Position numbers and translations under genes: made by a program. Below, one piece after another: positions 8,581 through 18,120 of a stretch of DNA of 31,671 nt. The notes below the pieces were generated by a model. The model was not told where the DNA came from. It searched no databases and worked only from the letters and a program-made list of their open reading frames with translations. Every line of letters starts with the position of its first letter. Position 1 is the first letter of the stretch. Source of the stretch: CAZAFL01 sp964484465 (GTDB taxonomy: Bacteria > Bacteroidota > Ignavibacteria > UBA10030 > SZUA-254); assembly GCA_964484465.1 (NCBI GenBank), contig CAZAFL010000030.1, positions 1 through 31,671 of the forward strand, in the 5' to 3' direction.

Positions 8581-11013
8581 ATGGCAAAGGGCATCTCATC
8601 TTTTGAAGTACCAATTTCACAGCTGCGATGGCGCTGTGACGAAAAAAATCTCGGCATGAAGACGACAAATGACATCGTTCCCTCGAAAGAAATTATCGGC
8701 CAGGAGCGTGCGATACGGGCGCTGCGGCTCGGTTTGGAATTGAAACACCCCGGGTATAATGTATTTGTTACCGGCTTCTCGGGAACCGGACGTATGACGA
8801 CGATCAAGAGATTACTTCAGGAATTGTCGGGAGAAAATATTCAGCTGAAAGACCGATGCTACGTTCATAATTTCAAAAATACCGACCAGCCGGCGCTCAT
8901 CACTCTTCCCTCCGGACAGGGGAATGCATTCCAGGACGATATGGATTCGCTGCTGCAAGAGCTTATCAAAAATATACCAGCGGTTTTTGAGAGTAAACGC
9001 TTTCAGGATGAACGTAAACGATTAATGGATCATTTTCAGGAACGGCAACACAGTGTACTCCGGGATTTTGAAAAGAAAGTTAAAGAAAAAGGCTTTGAGG
9101 TTGTTCAGGTCCAGGTTGGTGTGGGCATGCGGCCAGACATCGCCCCCGTGGTGGAAAATCAACCCGTAAGTTTCGACCAGCTTGATTCATTCGTTCAACA
9201 GGGAAAGATTACAAAGGAACAGGTTGAACAAATGATGAAAGACCGTGCTGCTCTGGAAGGCGGGATGGAACTTATCCTCCGCGAGATGCGCAATATCGAA
9301 CGAAAAGCAAAAGAATCTGTCGATGAACTTGCGGTAAAATTTATTCTCCCAATCGTCAAGGACGGGATAGAAGAAATACGATCGAAATATCCTAATGAGA
9401 AACTTCACCGGTATTTGGACGACCTGCAGGAAAATACAATGAGCGACCTCAACCGGTTCCGCCAACGGGAAGAGCAGCCGCAGGCGGTGATGGGCATTCC
9501 CATTCCTCCGAAAGAGGATGATGAATTTACCGAATTCCAGGTTAATGTTCTTGTCGATAACTCTGAAGTGAAAGGCGAGCCGATTGTTATCGAAACAAAT
9601 CCCAAATTTAAAAATCTTTTTGGAACGATTGAACGGATGATTGACCGCAATGGAGTATGGCGGACAGATTTTACCCAAATTAAACCGGGGACATTGTTGC
9701 TGGCAGACGGAGGCTATCTCGTGATCAACGCGCTCGATGCTCTGACGGAGCAGGGGGTCTGGCAAAACCTCAAGCGTACATTGCGAAATGCATTGCTGGA
9801 AATTCAACCGCTCGAGACGGGGCTGTTCGGTGCAAGCTCGGCGCTGAAACCCGAACCGATACAAATTGAAGTGAAAGTCGTCATGCTCGGTGATGCGTAT
9901 ATTTATTCTCTTTTATACGATGCGGATGATGATTTTAAGAAGATATTCAAAGTACGCGCTGATTTTGATACGGTCATGGCGAAGGAGCCGCAGTCCATCA
10001 AACAGTATACATCGTTTATTCGCATGATTTGTGACGACGAGAAACTTCTCCCGTTCAACAGCTCGGGTATTTCAGCAGTCATTGAGCACGGCGTTCGGTT
10101 GGCAGGACACAGGGAGAAACTTTCAACACGATTTAACATCATTGCCGATGTTCTGCGCGAAGCAAATTATTGGGCGAAGAAGGAAGAACAGCAAATTGTC
10201 ACCGACATGCACGTCCGGAAGGCAGTTGACGAACGTATCGAACGCGTAAAACTGGTCGAAGAAAAAATACAGGAGATGATCCTCGAGGGAACCATTATGA
10301 TCGATGTACGGGGAAGTGTCGTCGGCCAATTGAACGGCCTGTCTGTATATGATACGGGGGAACATATGTTTGGTAAACCAGCACGCATCACCGCGCGAAC
10401 ATCGCTCGGGCGTGAAGGAGTGATTAATATCGAACGGGAAGCGGCAATGAGCGGACCGACGCACAATAAAGGAGTTCTTATTCTCACCGGCTACCTGCAC
10501 AGCACGTATGCAAAGACCAAGCCTCTGGTAATGAATGCAAGCATTACGTTTGAACAATCCTACGGTGGTGTGGACGGTGATAGCGCCTCTTCAACTGAAA
10601 TCTATGCGATCCTCTCCAGTCTTGCAAACCTTCCGCTCAGGCAGGACATCGCCGTCACCGGTTCAGTGAATCAAAAGGGGGAGGTTCAGGCGATCGGCGG
10701 TGTGAATCAAAAAATTGAAGGATTTTTTGACGTCTGCAAAGCGAACGGCCTCACCGGTACGCAGGGCGTTCTTATTCCGCATGCGAATCTCAACGACCTT
10801 ATGTTACGGCACGAAGTTATTGAAGCCGTACACAAGAAAAAATTCCATATCTATGCTATCAAAACTATCGATGAGGGAATACAAATTCTGACAGGAATAG
10901 AAGCGGGCAAGAAAAGAGCAAAGGGGGCATTCGAAAAAGGGACGGTTCATTTTTTAGTCGACCAGACACTCACCGAATATGCCAAACGATGGAAAGAGCT
11001 TTCATCTTCCTAG
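8581..11013 (+). CDS. Lon-family ATP-dependent protease (AAA_32/Lon_C type, LonH/YcbZ-like)
   Basis: A cytosolic AAA+ serine protease of the group that includes E. coli YcbZ. ATG 8581 gives 810 aa; an in-frame TTG at 8524 would add 19 unlikely residues. The N-terminal ATPase part has a P-loop GFSGTGRMTT in which the usual Lys is Arg71, followed by a coiled-coil insertion rich in Glu, Lys and Arg (about 150-300) and a Walker B-like LLLADGGYLVI segment. The C-terminal Lon protease domain has the Ser-Lys dyad: S668 in DGDSAS and K711 in GGVNQKIEG, 43 residues apart as in E. coli Lon (S679/K722). It has no Lon N-terminal LAN domain. Substrates are unknown. It may be its own transcription unit. 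Confidence 0.9.
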   Translation: MAKGISSFEVPISQLRWRCDEKNLGMKTTNDIVPSKEIIGQERAIRALRLGLELKHPGYNVFVTGFSGTGRMTTIKRLLQELSGENIQLKDRCYVHNFKNTDQPALITLPSGQGNAFQDDMDSLLQELIKNIPAVFESKRFQDERKRLMDHFQERQHSVLRDFEKKVKEKGFEVVQVQVGVGMRPDIAPVVENQPVSFDQLDSFVQQGKITKEQVEQMMKDRAALEGGMELILREMRNIERKAKESVDELAVKFILPIVKDGIEEIRSKYPNEKLHRYLDDLQENTMSDLNRFRQREEQPQAVMGIPIPPKEDDEFTEFQVNVLVDNSEVKGEPIVIETNPKFKNLFGTIERMIDRNGVWRTDFTQIKPGTLLLADGGYLVINALDALTEQGVWQNLKRTLRNALLEIQPLETGLFGASSALKPEPIQIEVKVVMLGDAYIYSLLYDADDDFKKIFKVRADFDTVMAKEPQSIKQYTSFIRMICDDEKLLPFNSSGISAVIEHGVRLAGHREKLSTRFNIIADVLREANYWAKKEEQQIVTDMHVRKAVDERIERVKLVEEKIQEMILEGTIMIDVRGSVVGQLNGLSVYDTGEHMFGKPARITARTSLGREGVINIEREAAMSGPTHNKGVLILTGYLHSTYAKTKPLVMNASITFEQSYGGVDGDSASSTEIYAILSSLANLPLRQDIAVTGSVNQKGEVQAIGGVNQKIEGFFDVCKANGLTGTQGVLIPHANLNDLMLRHEVIEAVHKKKFHIYAIKTIDEGIQILTGIEAGKKRAKGAFEKGTVHFLVDQTLTEYAKRWKELSSS

Positions 11014-11049
11014 GCTTATCCATGTAATTCGTTTAATGCGCAGCGTCAT

Positions 11050-12894
11050 ATGAGCAATTCTCAATCGACTCCACTTATTCCGCGTGAAGTCCTTTTTGGA
11101 AACCCTGGGCGTGCAGCCCCCAAAATTTCCCCCGACGGCAGTTACATTGCATTTCTTGCTCCCGATGAGGGCGTGCTCAATGTCTGGGTAAGGACAGTCG
11201 GCAACAATGATGAGAAAGTAATTACCAAAGACCGAAAACGAGGGATCCGGCAATATTTCTGGTCGGAGAACAGTGTGCAGCTGCTCTACCTTCAGGATAA
11301 AGATGGAGATGAAAACTGGCACCTTTTTGCAGTGCATCGTGACACGAAGGAAGTCCGGGATCTTACTCCTTATGAAAAGGTGCAGGTCCAGCCCATCCGC
11401 ATCGACCGGCACCACCCCAACGATATTCTTGTCGGATTAAATATTCGTGACGAGCGTCTGCATGATGTTTATTCTATTAATATAGAGACAGGAAAACAGA
11501 CCCTTCTTATAGAAAACCCCGGCGACGTGGTCGAATGGGTTGTTGATAATGAATTTACGGTGCGTGGATCAATTTCGCAGACGCCGGATGGAGGGTTTCT
11601 GCTCAAAATTCGTCATAAGGGCGGAAATACATGGAATAACATTGTGTCATGGTCGGCAGAAGAGGGCTTCCCCGGCGTCTATGGTTTTACTCCTGATGGT
11701 AAAAGAATTTATGCGGGAGATTCCCGCAACTGGAACGCAACGCGGCTCGTCGAGATTGGGATAGAAACGGGAGAGGTCACTCTTCTTGCGGCTGACCCGG
11801 AGTATGATATCGGCAGCATGATTGTTCATCCTGGAAAGCACCACGCACAGGCTGTTTCGTTTTACAAAGAACGTGATGAGTGGACTGTGCTTGACCAAAC
11901 GATTGCCACGGATTTTGAGTCCATCCGCACGATCGATACCGGTGATTTCTCGTTATTGAGCCGCGACCATAGGGATACTATCTGGCTGGTTGCGTTCATT
12001 AAGGATGATGGCCCGGTTACGTATTACTTATATAACAGAACAATGAAAAGCTCGACGTATCTTTTCACCAACCGTCCTGAACTCGAAAAGTTCGAACTAT
12101 CCTCGATGCAACCGATTACCCTTAATGCATCTGATGGCTTGACACTCCATGGCTACCTCACACTTCCTGTTGATGTGGAAGCGCACAACCTGCCGATGGT
12201 TCTCAATGTTCACGGTGGTCCATGGACGAGAGATACATGGGGATTCGACCCTGAGTCACAGTGGTTTGCCAACCGCGGATATGCGTGCCTTCAGGTGAAT
12301 TTCCGCGGCTCCACAGGATATGGGAAAAAATTTCTAAACGCCGGTGACAAAGAATGGGGGGCGAGAATGCATCAGGATTTGATAGACGCAGTGAACTGGG
12401 CAGTGGATGAAGGAATTGCAAACCCACAACGGTTGGCAATCTTCGGCGGTTCATACGGCGGATATGCCGCGCTTGCCGGAGCTGCGTTTACACCGGATGT
12501 CTTTACCTGTTCGGTCGATATTGTGGGACCGAGCAATCTGCTTACGCTCATTAATTCCATTCCCCCATACTGGGAGCCGATGAAAAAGCAATTCACCAAC
12601 CGTGTCGGTGACCCTGTAACAGAGGAGGATTTTCTGAAATCGCGTTCCCCGTTGTTCAGCGCGGATAAGATTAAGATTCCTCTGCTTATTGCGCAGGGGG
12701 CGAACGACCCGCGTGTTAAGCAGGCGGAAAGCGAACAAATTGTTGCCGCACTGAAGAAGAATGAAAAAGAAGTGCAATATATGCTCTTTCCGGATGAAGG
12801 ACATGGTTTCGCACGGCCAGAAAATCGATTGAAGTTCTATGCGGCTGCGGAAAAGTTTCTTGCTAAACATCTTGGAGGAAGGGTGGAGGAGTAG
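11050..12894 (+). CDS. S9 family peptidase (prolyl oligopeptidase/acylaminoacyl peptidase type), cytosolic
   Basis: Cleaves short peptides, probably from the N-terminal side or after Pro. The 614 aa have a WD40/TolB-like beta-propeller at about residues 20-345 (KISPDGSYIAFLAPDEG, YGFTPDGKRI) and a C-terminal alpha/beta-hydrolase domain (about 355-614). The catalytic triad is readable: S468 in GGSYGGYAA, D553 in GANDPR and H585 in DEGHGF. The oxyanion HGGPW motif is at about 391. No signal peptide is present, so it is cytosolic, unlike the paralogue at 13553. Start ATG 11050 is 36 bp after the Lon-family gene. Confidence 0.93.
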   Translation: MSNSQSTPLIPREVLFGNPGRAAPKISPDGSYIAFLAPDEGVLNVWVRTVGNNDEKVITKDRKRGIRQYFWSENSVQLLYLQDKDGDENWHLFAVHRDTKEVRDLTPYEKVQVQPIRIDRHHPNDILVGLNIRDERLHDVYSINIETGKQTLLIENPGDVVEWVVDNEFTVRGSISQTPDGGFLLKIRHKGGNTWNNIVSWSAEEGFPGVYGFTPDGKRIYAGDSRNWNATRLVEIGIETGEVTLLAADPEYDIGSMIVHPGKHHAQAVSFYKERDEWTVLDQTIATDFESIRTIDTGDFSLLSRDHRDTIWLVAFIKDDGPVTYYLYNRTMKSSTYLFTNRPELEKFELSSMQPITLNASDGLTLHGYLTLPVDVEAHNLPMVLNVHGGPWTRDTWGFDPESQWFANRGYACLQVNFRGSTGYGKKFLNAGDKEWGARMHQDLIDAVNWAVDEGIANPQRLAIFGGSYGGYAALAGAAFTPDVFTCSVDIVGPSNLLTLINSIPPYWEPMKKQFTNRVGDPVTEEDFLKSRSPLFSADKIKIPLLIAQGANDPRVKQAESEQIVAALKKNEKEVQYMLFPDEGHGFARPENRLKFYAAAEKFLAKHLGGRVEE

Positions 12895-12982
12895 TTTTCC
12901 GCTCTTGCATCTCTCCCAATTTTTACTAAATTGAAGAAGCATTTTTCCACTCTTTCGGGTAATTTCATCAATTTCTATCTGA

Positions 12983-13519
12983 GTGATCCTTACAGATAAA
13001 CAGATTCTTACAGAAATGAGGAGAGGCGCAATTGTTATCCAACCATTTCATCGGAAGTATTTAGGGTCCAACAGTTACGATGTTCATCTCGGGAAATGGC
13101 TCTCGGTGTATAAAGAAGAAATCCTCGACGCCAAACGGCACAACCATGTCCGCTCGTTTCAAATTCCTGAAGATGGCCTGATACTTGTACCGAGCAAATT
13201 GTATCTTGGAGTAACGGCTGAGTATACTGAGACTCACCGTCACGTACCATTTCTTGAAGGGAAGAGCAGTATCGGCAGGCTCGGTATCGATATTCATGCC
13301 ACGGCAGGAAAAGGCGACGTCGGTTTTTGTAATGCATGGACGATGGAAATTTCCGTGCGGCAGCCCGTTCGTATCTACGCCGGCATGCCCATCGGTCAAT
13401 TGATTTACTTTGAAGTCAGCGGCGAAGTAGATATTCCTTACAATAAAAAACGTACGGCAAAATATAACAGACGCACATCAAAGCCGGTAGAATCAATGAT
13501 GTGGAAGAATTTTGTGTAA
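12983..13519 (+). CDS. dcd: dCTP deaminase
   Basis: Deaminates dCTP to dUTP, feeding dTMP synthesis. The 178 aa belong to the trimeric dUTPase-fold family. S95 and R99 in GKSSIGRLG and E122 in TMEISV reproduce the S111/R115/E138 active-site set of E. coli Dcd with identical spacing (4 and 23 residues). Whether it is mono-functional or also hydrolyses dUTP (as in Methanocaldococcus) cannot be told from sequence. The start is GTG 12983 (MILTDKQI), without a clear Shine-Dalgarno. It lies between two S9 peptidase genes with no functional link evident. Confidence 0.9.
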   Translation: MILTDKQILTEMRRGAIVIQPFHRKYLGSNSYDVHLGKWLSVYKEEILDAKRHNHVRSFQIPEDGLILVPSKLYLGVTAEYTETHRHVPFLEGKSSIGRLGIDIHATAGKGDVGFCNAWTMEISVRQPVRIYAGMPIGQLIYFEVSGEVDIPYNKKRTAKYNRRTSKPVESMMWKNFV

Positions 13520-13552
13520 CAGTTTATCATCAAGAAAAAGGAGTAACGTTGT

Positions 13553-15661
13553 ATGAATATCATGCATTGTTCGAAATATACATTGATGTTTTTCATCCTG
13601 CTTGTTGTTTTCAGTCTTAATCTCAAGAGTCAGGAAAAGAATAAATATTGGAACACACTCCTTGTCCAGGGTTCACGCCCGATGGAGTTGGAGGATATGT
13701 TTAAAGTCAGACGCGTCAGCGATCCCCAGCTTTCTCCCGATGGGAAATGGGTGGCATTCGTCATCACGCTTGTCGATAAGAAGAACAACAAAACGAACAG
13801 CGATATCTGGATTATTTCTTCTTCCGGCGGGGAAGCAAAACAGTTAACGAACAGCCCGAAACATGACCGCCATCCGCAATGGTCGCCAGACGGAAAATCG
13901 ATTTTGTTTGAATCAAACCGGGACGGGTCGTATCAGATTTATCTTCAGAATGTTAACGGCGGAGAAGCACGTCAGCTAACGCATATTTCCTCTGAGGCAA
14001 ACCAGGCCCTCTGGTCTCCTGATGGGAAAGCGATAGCGTTTGTCTCTGCAGTGTTTCCGGAATTTTCAGACAAGCCATATAGCGAAAGTGATGAGCTTAA
14101 CAAGCAAAAACAAACTGAGCGGGACACGAGTAAGGTAAAAGCCCGGATTATGACGCAACTTCTTTACCGTCACTGGGACAGCTGGGTAGACGATAAACGA
14201 CAGCATATTTTTGTCATGCCCGCTGATGGAAGCGCCGACCCGCGCGATGTCACACCGGGTGAAAATGACGCCGTACCGACTTCTTCCACGTTTTCTGCCG
14301 GTGACGATTTTGATTTCTCACCCGACGGGAAAGAACTCGCTTATACTACACCCCCCTCACCAACGCGCGAGCAGGCGTGGAAAACAGACCACAACATCTG
14401 GACTGTTAATCTTGGTACTGGCGAACGGAAGCAGATAACTCCCAATGCGGCAGCGGATGGCTATCCCCGATATTCACCGGATGGGAAATACATTGCATAC
14501 CGTGCGCAGGCCCGAGCCGGGTTCGAAGCTGACCGATGGCGGCTCATGTTGTACGAGCGCGCAACCGGAGTATCGAGAAGTTTAACAGAATCGTTCGATT
14601 CGAATGTCGAAGGAATGGTCTGGTCGAATGACAGCAAGAAACTGTATTTCGATGCAGAGGAAAAAGGAAACAAGCCGATCTGGTCGGTTACGGTAAAAGG
14701 AGATGATGTGAAAAAAATCGTGGATGGCGACGTCAACGGTGACGTAAGTATTTCTTCTAACGGCAAGTTGCTCCTCTTCACACATCAGTCATTTTCCCGG
14801 CCGAATGAAATTTTCGCCTCTTCTTCAGATGGGAAAAATATTAAGCAATTGACGCATGTGAACGACCAGTTATTTTCGGAAATCAAATACACTCAACCCG
14901 AGTATGTCTGGTTCACCGGCGCAAACGATGCAAAAGTTCAAATGTGGATTATCAAGCCCCCTTCATTTGACCCGAATAAAAAATACCCGCTCGTTTATTG
15001 GGTTCATGGCGGGCCGCAGGGTGCATTTTTGGATTCCTGGTCCTACCGCTGGAATTCCCAGCTTTGGGCTGCACAGGGGTATGTTCTTGCTTTGCCGAAC
15101 CCTCGAGGAAGCACAGGCTTTGGGCAGAAATTCACCGATGAAATCAGTCATGACTGGGCTGGAAAAGTTTATGTGGATGTTATGAACGGCCTTGCCTACA
15201 TGGAAAGCATGCCATACATTGACACGAATAAAATGGCGGCAGCGGGCGCGTCGTACGGCGGGTACATGATGAACTGGCTTAACGGGCATACGAATAAGTT
15301 TAAGACGATTGTCTGTCATGACGGAGTGTTCGATTTCTACAGCATGTACGGAACAACGGAAGAAGTCTGGTTCGACGAATGGGAACATGGTAAGCCATGG
15401 GAATCACCGGACTATGGAAAATTTTCACCCAGCACATATGCCGCGGATATGAATACGCCGACACTCATCATTCATAACGAGCTTGATTATCGTGTACCGC
15501 TGACGGAGGGTCAGCAACTCTTTACAACGTTGCAACGAAGAGGCATCCCCTCGAAACTTCTCTATTTTCCCGATGAAGGGCATTGGGTTCTTAAACCTGG
15601 GAACAGCGAGCTCTGGCATAAGACAATCTTTGAATGGCTGGCTGAATATTTGAAAAAGTAA
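13553..15661 (+). CDS. exported S9 family peptidase (DPP4/prolyl oligopeptidase-like)
   Basis: The 702 aa start with a signal peptide (about residues 1-26, hydrophobic core TLMFFILLVVFSL), so the enzyme is exported to the periplasm or outer surface. A beta-propeller follows (about 40-430), built of repeats such as LSPDGKWVAF, WSPDGKSILF and YSPDGKYIAY. The alpha/beta-hydrolase domain has HGGPQG, the nucleophile S567 in GASYGGYM, D645 in LDYRVP and H677 in DEGHWV. The role is probably periplasmic peptide trimming and nutrient recovery. Start choice is firm: AAAGGAG at 13537-13543 is 9 nt before ATG 13553. It is a distant paralogue of the cytosolic enzyme at 11050, longer and with a more regular propeller. 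Confidence 0.93.
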   Translation: MNIMHCSKYTLMFFILLVVFSLNLKSQEKNKYWNTLLVQGSRPMELEDMFKVRRVSDPQLSPDGKWVAFVITLVDKKNNKTNSDIWIISSSGGEAKQLTNSPKHDRHPQWSPDGKSILFESNRDGSYQIYLQNVNGGEARQLTHISSEANQALWSPDGKAIAFVSAVFPEFSDKPYSESDELNKQKQTERDTSKVKARIMTQLLYRHWDSWVDDKRQHIFVMPADGSADPRDVTPGENDAVPTSSTFSAGDDFDFSPDGKELAYTTPPSPTREQAWKTDHNIWTVNLGTGERKQITPNAAADGYPRYSPDGKYIAYRAQARAGFEADRWRLMLYERATGVSRSLTESFDSNVEGMVWSNDSKKLYFDAEEKGNKPIWSVTVKGDDVKKIVDGDVNGDVSISSNGKLLLFTHQSFSRPNEIFASSSDGKNIKQLTHVNDQLFSEIKYTQPEYVWFTGANDAKVQMWIIKPPSFDPNKKYPLVYWVHGGPQGAFLDSWSYRWNSQLWAAQGYVLALPNPRGSTGFGQKFTDEISHDWAGKVYVDVMNGLAYMESMPYIDTNKMAAAGASYGGYMMNWLNGHTNKFKTIVCHDGVFDFYSMYGTTEEVWFDEWEHGKPWESPDYGKFSPSTYAADMNTPTLIIHNELDYRVPLTEGQQLFTTLQRRGIPSKLLYFPDEGHWVLKPGNSELWHKTIFEWLAEYLKK

Positions 15662-15689
15662 CGCATATAGATGGTAGAAAAATTTCCCA

Positions 15690-16511
15690 ATGACATTCAT
15701 TCAAAAACTCAGGCACATCCAGCGTAAGAACAACTCGCTTCTCTGCATCGGTCTGGATACCGACCCCATGAAGGTTCCCGAGTTTCTGTATGAATATGGC
15801 GACCCTCAGTATGAATTCAACCGCAATATTATCGATGCGACGAAGGACATTGTTTGTGCATACAAGCTGAATATTGCCTTCTATGAATCAGTAGGAGAAC
15901 ACGGCTGGTACACAGTCCACCAGACCCTTGCCAGGATTCCCGAAGAAATTGTTACGATTGGGGATGGAAAGCGGGGCGATATTCCGAGCTCCGCCGAGCG
16001 ACAGGCACATCTTATCTGTAAAGATTGGGAATTCTCCGGTTGCACCGTCAATCCTTATATGGGAAGGGATTCCGTCGAGCCGTTCATGAGGAGAAAAGAT
16101 CAATGCGCGTTTATTCTCGCCGTCACATCGAACAAAGGCTCAAAAGATTTTCAACAACTTAAGGTAAACGGCAAGCCCCTCTATGAAGAAGTTGTTAAAC
16201 GGGCGAAGAAATGGAACACGAAAAAGAATGTGGGCCTGGTTGTCGGAGCTACGAGGCCGTCCGAATTAAAACGCATCCGCTCGCTTGCTCCTGACCTGCC
16301 TCTTCTCATTCCGGGTATCGGTGCGCAAAAAGGGGACCTGCAATCGACGGTCAAATATGGATGTGATAAACGCGGAGAGCTTGCGATCATTAATGTGGGG
16401 CGTAGTATCCTTTACGCGTCGGCTGGTGAAGACTATGCCGAAAAGGCAAGGGCTGCTGCACTGAGAGTTCGAGACCAAATCAACAATTACCGGGAACAAT
16501 ACTTCAAATAA
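15690..16511 (+). CDS. pyrF: orotidine 5'-phosphate decarboxylase (type 2)
   Basis: Converts OMP to UMP, the last step of de novo pyrimidine synthesis. The 273 aa match the longer type 2 PyrF group rather than the ~230-aa E. coli type. The active-site Asp-Lys-Asp array is visible as D92-G-K94-R-G-D97, with substrate-binding segments CIGLDTDP (about 19-26) and AYKLNIAFYE (about 56-65). The phosphate-binding C-terminal part shows LLIPGIGAQKGD and NVGRSILYA. Start ATG 15690 lies 28 bp after the exported peptidase stop, so it may read from that transcript. Confidence 0.95.
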   Translation: MTFIQKLRHIQRKNNSLLCIGLDTDPMKVPEFLYEYGDPQYEFNRNIIDATKDIVCAYKLNIAFYESVGEHGWYTVHQTLARIPEEIVTIGDGKRGDIPSSAERQAHLICKDWEFSGCTVNPYMGRDSVEPFMRRKDQCAFILAVTSNKGSKDFQQLKVNGKPLYEEVVKRAKKWNTKKNVGLVVGATRPSELKRIRSLAPDLPLLIPGIGAQKGDLQSTVKYGCDKRGELAIINVGRSILYASAGEDYAEKARAAALRVRDQINNYREQYFK

Positions 16512-16561
16512 TATGTAACGCTCTTTCGTTTCGTATCATCACATTTATCTGGGAGGCTATC

Positions 16562-18091
16562 ATGTCAGCAACACACACACCGCAAAGCGTGCCGGAACGG
16601 TTTCTGAGACACATCTGGCAGCATCAATATTTTTCTTCAGCAAATCTGCAGACTGTAGAAGGGAAAATGGTTGAAATACTTTTTCCCGGAAATACAAACA
16701 CCGACGGCGGTCCGGATTTCGTCGATGCGCAAATCCGTATCGGAGGAGTTTTGTATCGGGGGGATGTAGAACTTCATCAATCTGATGATCATTGGAACGA
16801 CCATGCTCATCATCTTGACCCGAAGTATAATAGTGTCATTCTCCATGTTGTCTTCAAGATGATGAGATCCGCCTCTTCGCCGGTGACGAAAAGCAAACGT
16901 ACGGTTCCCATGCTTGTGCTCGACCGCTATATCATTCCGCCGGATTATCCAACACGTGACAAGATCATCTACGAAGAGCGTGCAGAGCGATTGTCCGGAC
17001 TCCCGTGCAGCGCCGTTAATGAGCCGGTCGACGGGGTACTCATCAGAACATGGATAGGAAAACTTGCAGTCGAGAGGATTGAGCTTAAAGTGCGTCGGTT
17101 TGAAGAACGGCTTAGGGAATTGGTCGATAGGCAGCGTCTTAGCATCAAGGAACCTGTTAGGCGATACGGAGAAATTCCATTTGGAATAAATCTTGATGAC
17201 CTTCCCTCTCCGGTATCAGAATATTCAAAGCGGGAATTAGCTAACGTGCAACCCTGGAACGAATTGCTCTATGAAGGAATCATGGAGGCGCTCGGTTATT
17301 CAAAGAACCAGGCGGCTTTTCAGAAGCTTGCGTACGCGCTACCGCTTCAGTTTTTTTGCAACATTACAAAACCATCTCCCGGCGAGTCTCCGTTCCTGTC
17401 ATTTGAAGCAATTCTGTTCGGAGTTTCCGGACTTCTGATGCCGTACGGAAAAAAGCGTGATACTGCAAGCATGAAGCATCTTCGCACATTGAAGAGAATG
17501 TGGAAAATATACCGGAAACAGTATCGTGGTGAGATGCTGAACGAGGCAGAATGGCAATTCTTCAGGTTGAGACCGGAAAATTTCCCGACAGTCAGGCTCG
17601 CTGGTGTAGCCAGGCTGATTCCACATCTCATTGAGTGTGAATTGTTTAAGTCGGTGATCCACCTTGTCAAGCAATGTGATGATGACCGAAAGAGTCTGAA
17701 GAAATTAATAACCCTCTTCGTAGTATCTTCAGATGAATTCTGGTCGACACACTATCTTTTCGGTGAAGAAGCACGAACACCGATTAAGAAGCTCATTGGT
17801 GAGCGTCGCGCACTGGATATTATCTTAAACATTATCATTCCAGTTTGCTTGTTGTACGCGCGAATCTTTAAGGAGAAGGATGTGCGGCACGGGACACTGA
17901 AGATTTTTGAGCTGTGTTCATCGGTCAGCGATAACGTCTTCACCCGGTTAATCGATCAGGAGCTCATCAGGAAGAAATTCAGGCTCGATTCCGCGATGCT
18001 TCAGCAGGGAGCATTGCAGTTGTATAAAAATTATTGTATGGAAAAACGATGCGCGGAATGCGCAGTGGGGAATGTCGTGTTCAAAACATAA
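16562..18091 (+). CDS. DUF2851 family protein
   Basis: Function unknown. The 509 aa resemble the DUF2851 family found mainly in Bacteroidota and relatives; the N-terminal block FLRHIWQHQYFSSANLQT, the acidic GNTNTDGGPDFVDAQI and the GDVELHQSDDHWNDHAHH region (about 65-95) are the most distinctive. The His/Asp-rich block recalls a metal-dependent nuclease-type site, but this is speculative. The C-terminus carries a Cys cluster, C492-x4-C497-x2-C500, which could bind zinc or an Fe-S cluster. No signal peptide or membrane segment is seen. Start ATG 16562 is supported by GGGAGG at 16551-16556. It ends 29 bp from the convergent DUF4175 gene with no terminator visible between. Confidence 0.75.
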   Translation: MSATHTPQSVPERFLRHIWQHQYFSSANLQTVEGKMVEILFPGNTNTDGGPDFVDAQIRIGGVLYRGDVELHQSDDHWNDHAHHLDPKYNSVILHVVFKMMRSASSPVTKSKRTVPMLVLDRYIIPPDYPTRDKIIYEERAERLSGLPCSAVNEPVDGVLIRTWIGKLAVERIELKVRRFEERLRELVDRQRLSIKEPVRRYGEIPFGINLDDLPSPVSEYSKRELANVQPWNELLYEGIMEALGYSKNQAAFQKLAYALPLQFFCNITKPSPGESPFLSFEAILFGVSGLLMPYGKKRDTASMKHLRTLKRMWKIYRKQYRGEMLNEAEWQFFRLRPENFPTVRLAGVARLIPHLIECELFKSVIHLVKQCDDDRKSLKKLITLFVVSSDEFWSTHYLFGEEARTPIKKLIGERRALDIILNIIIPVCLLYARIFKEKDVRHGTLKIFELCSSVSDNVFTRLIDQELIRKKFRLDSAMLQQGALQLYKNYCMEKRCAECAVGNVVFKT

Positions 18092-18120
18092 AGAATAGTG
18101 TTACACAGCCGGAGGGAGAG

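Noticed and set aside
18092..18120. Possible bidirectional terminator between DUF2851 and the convergent DUF4175-like gene
   Set aside because: The 29-bp gap has no inverted repeat with flanking T or A runs.
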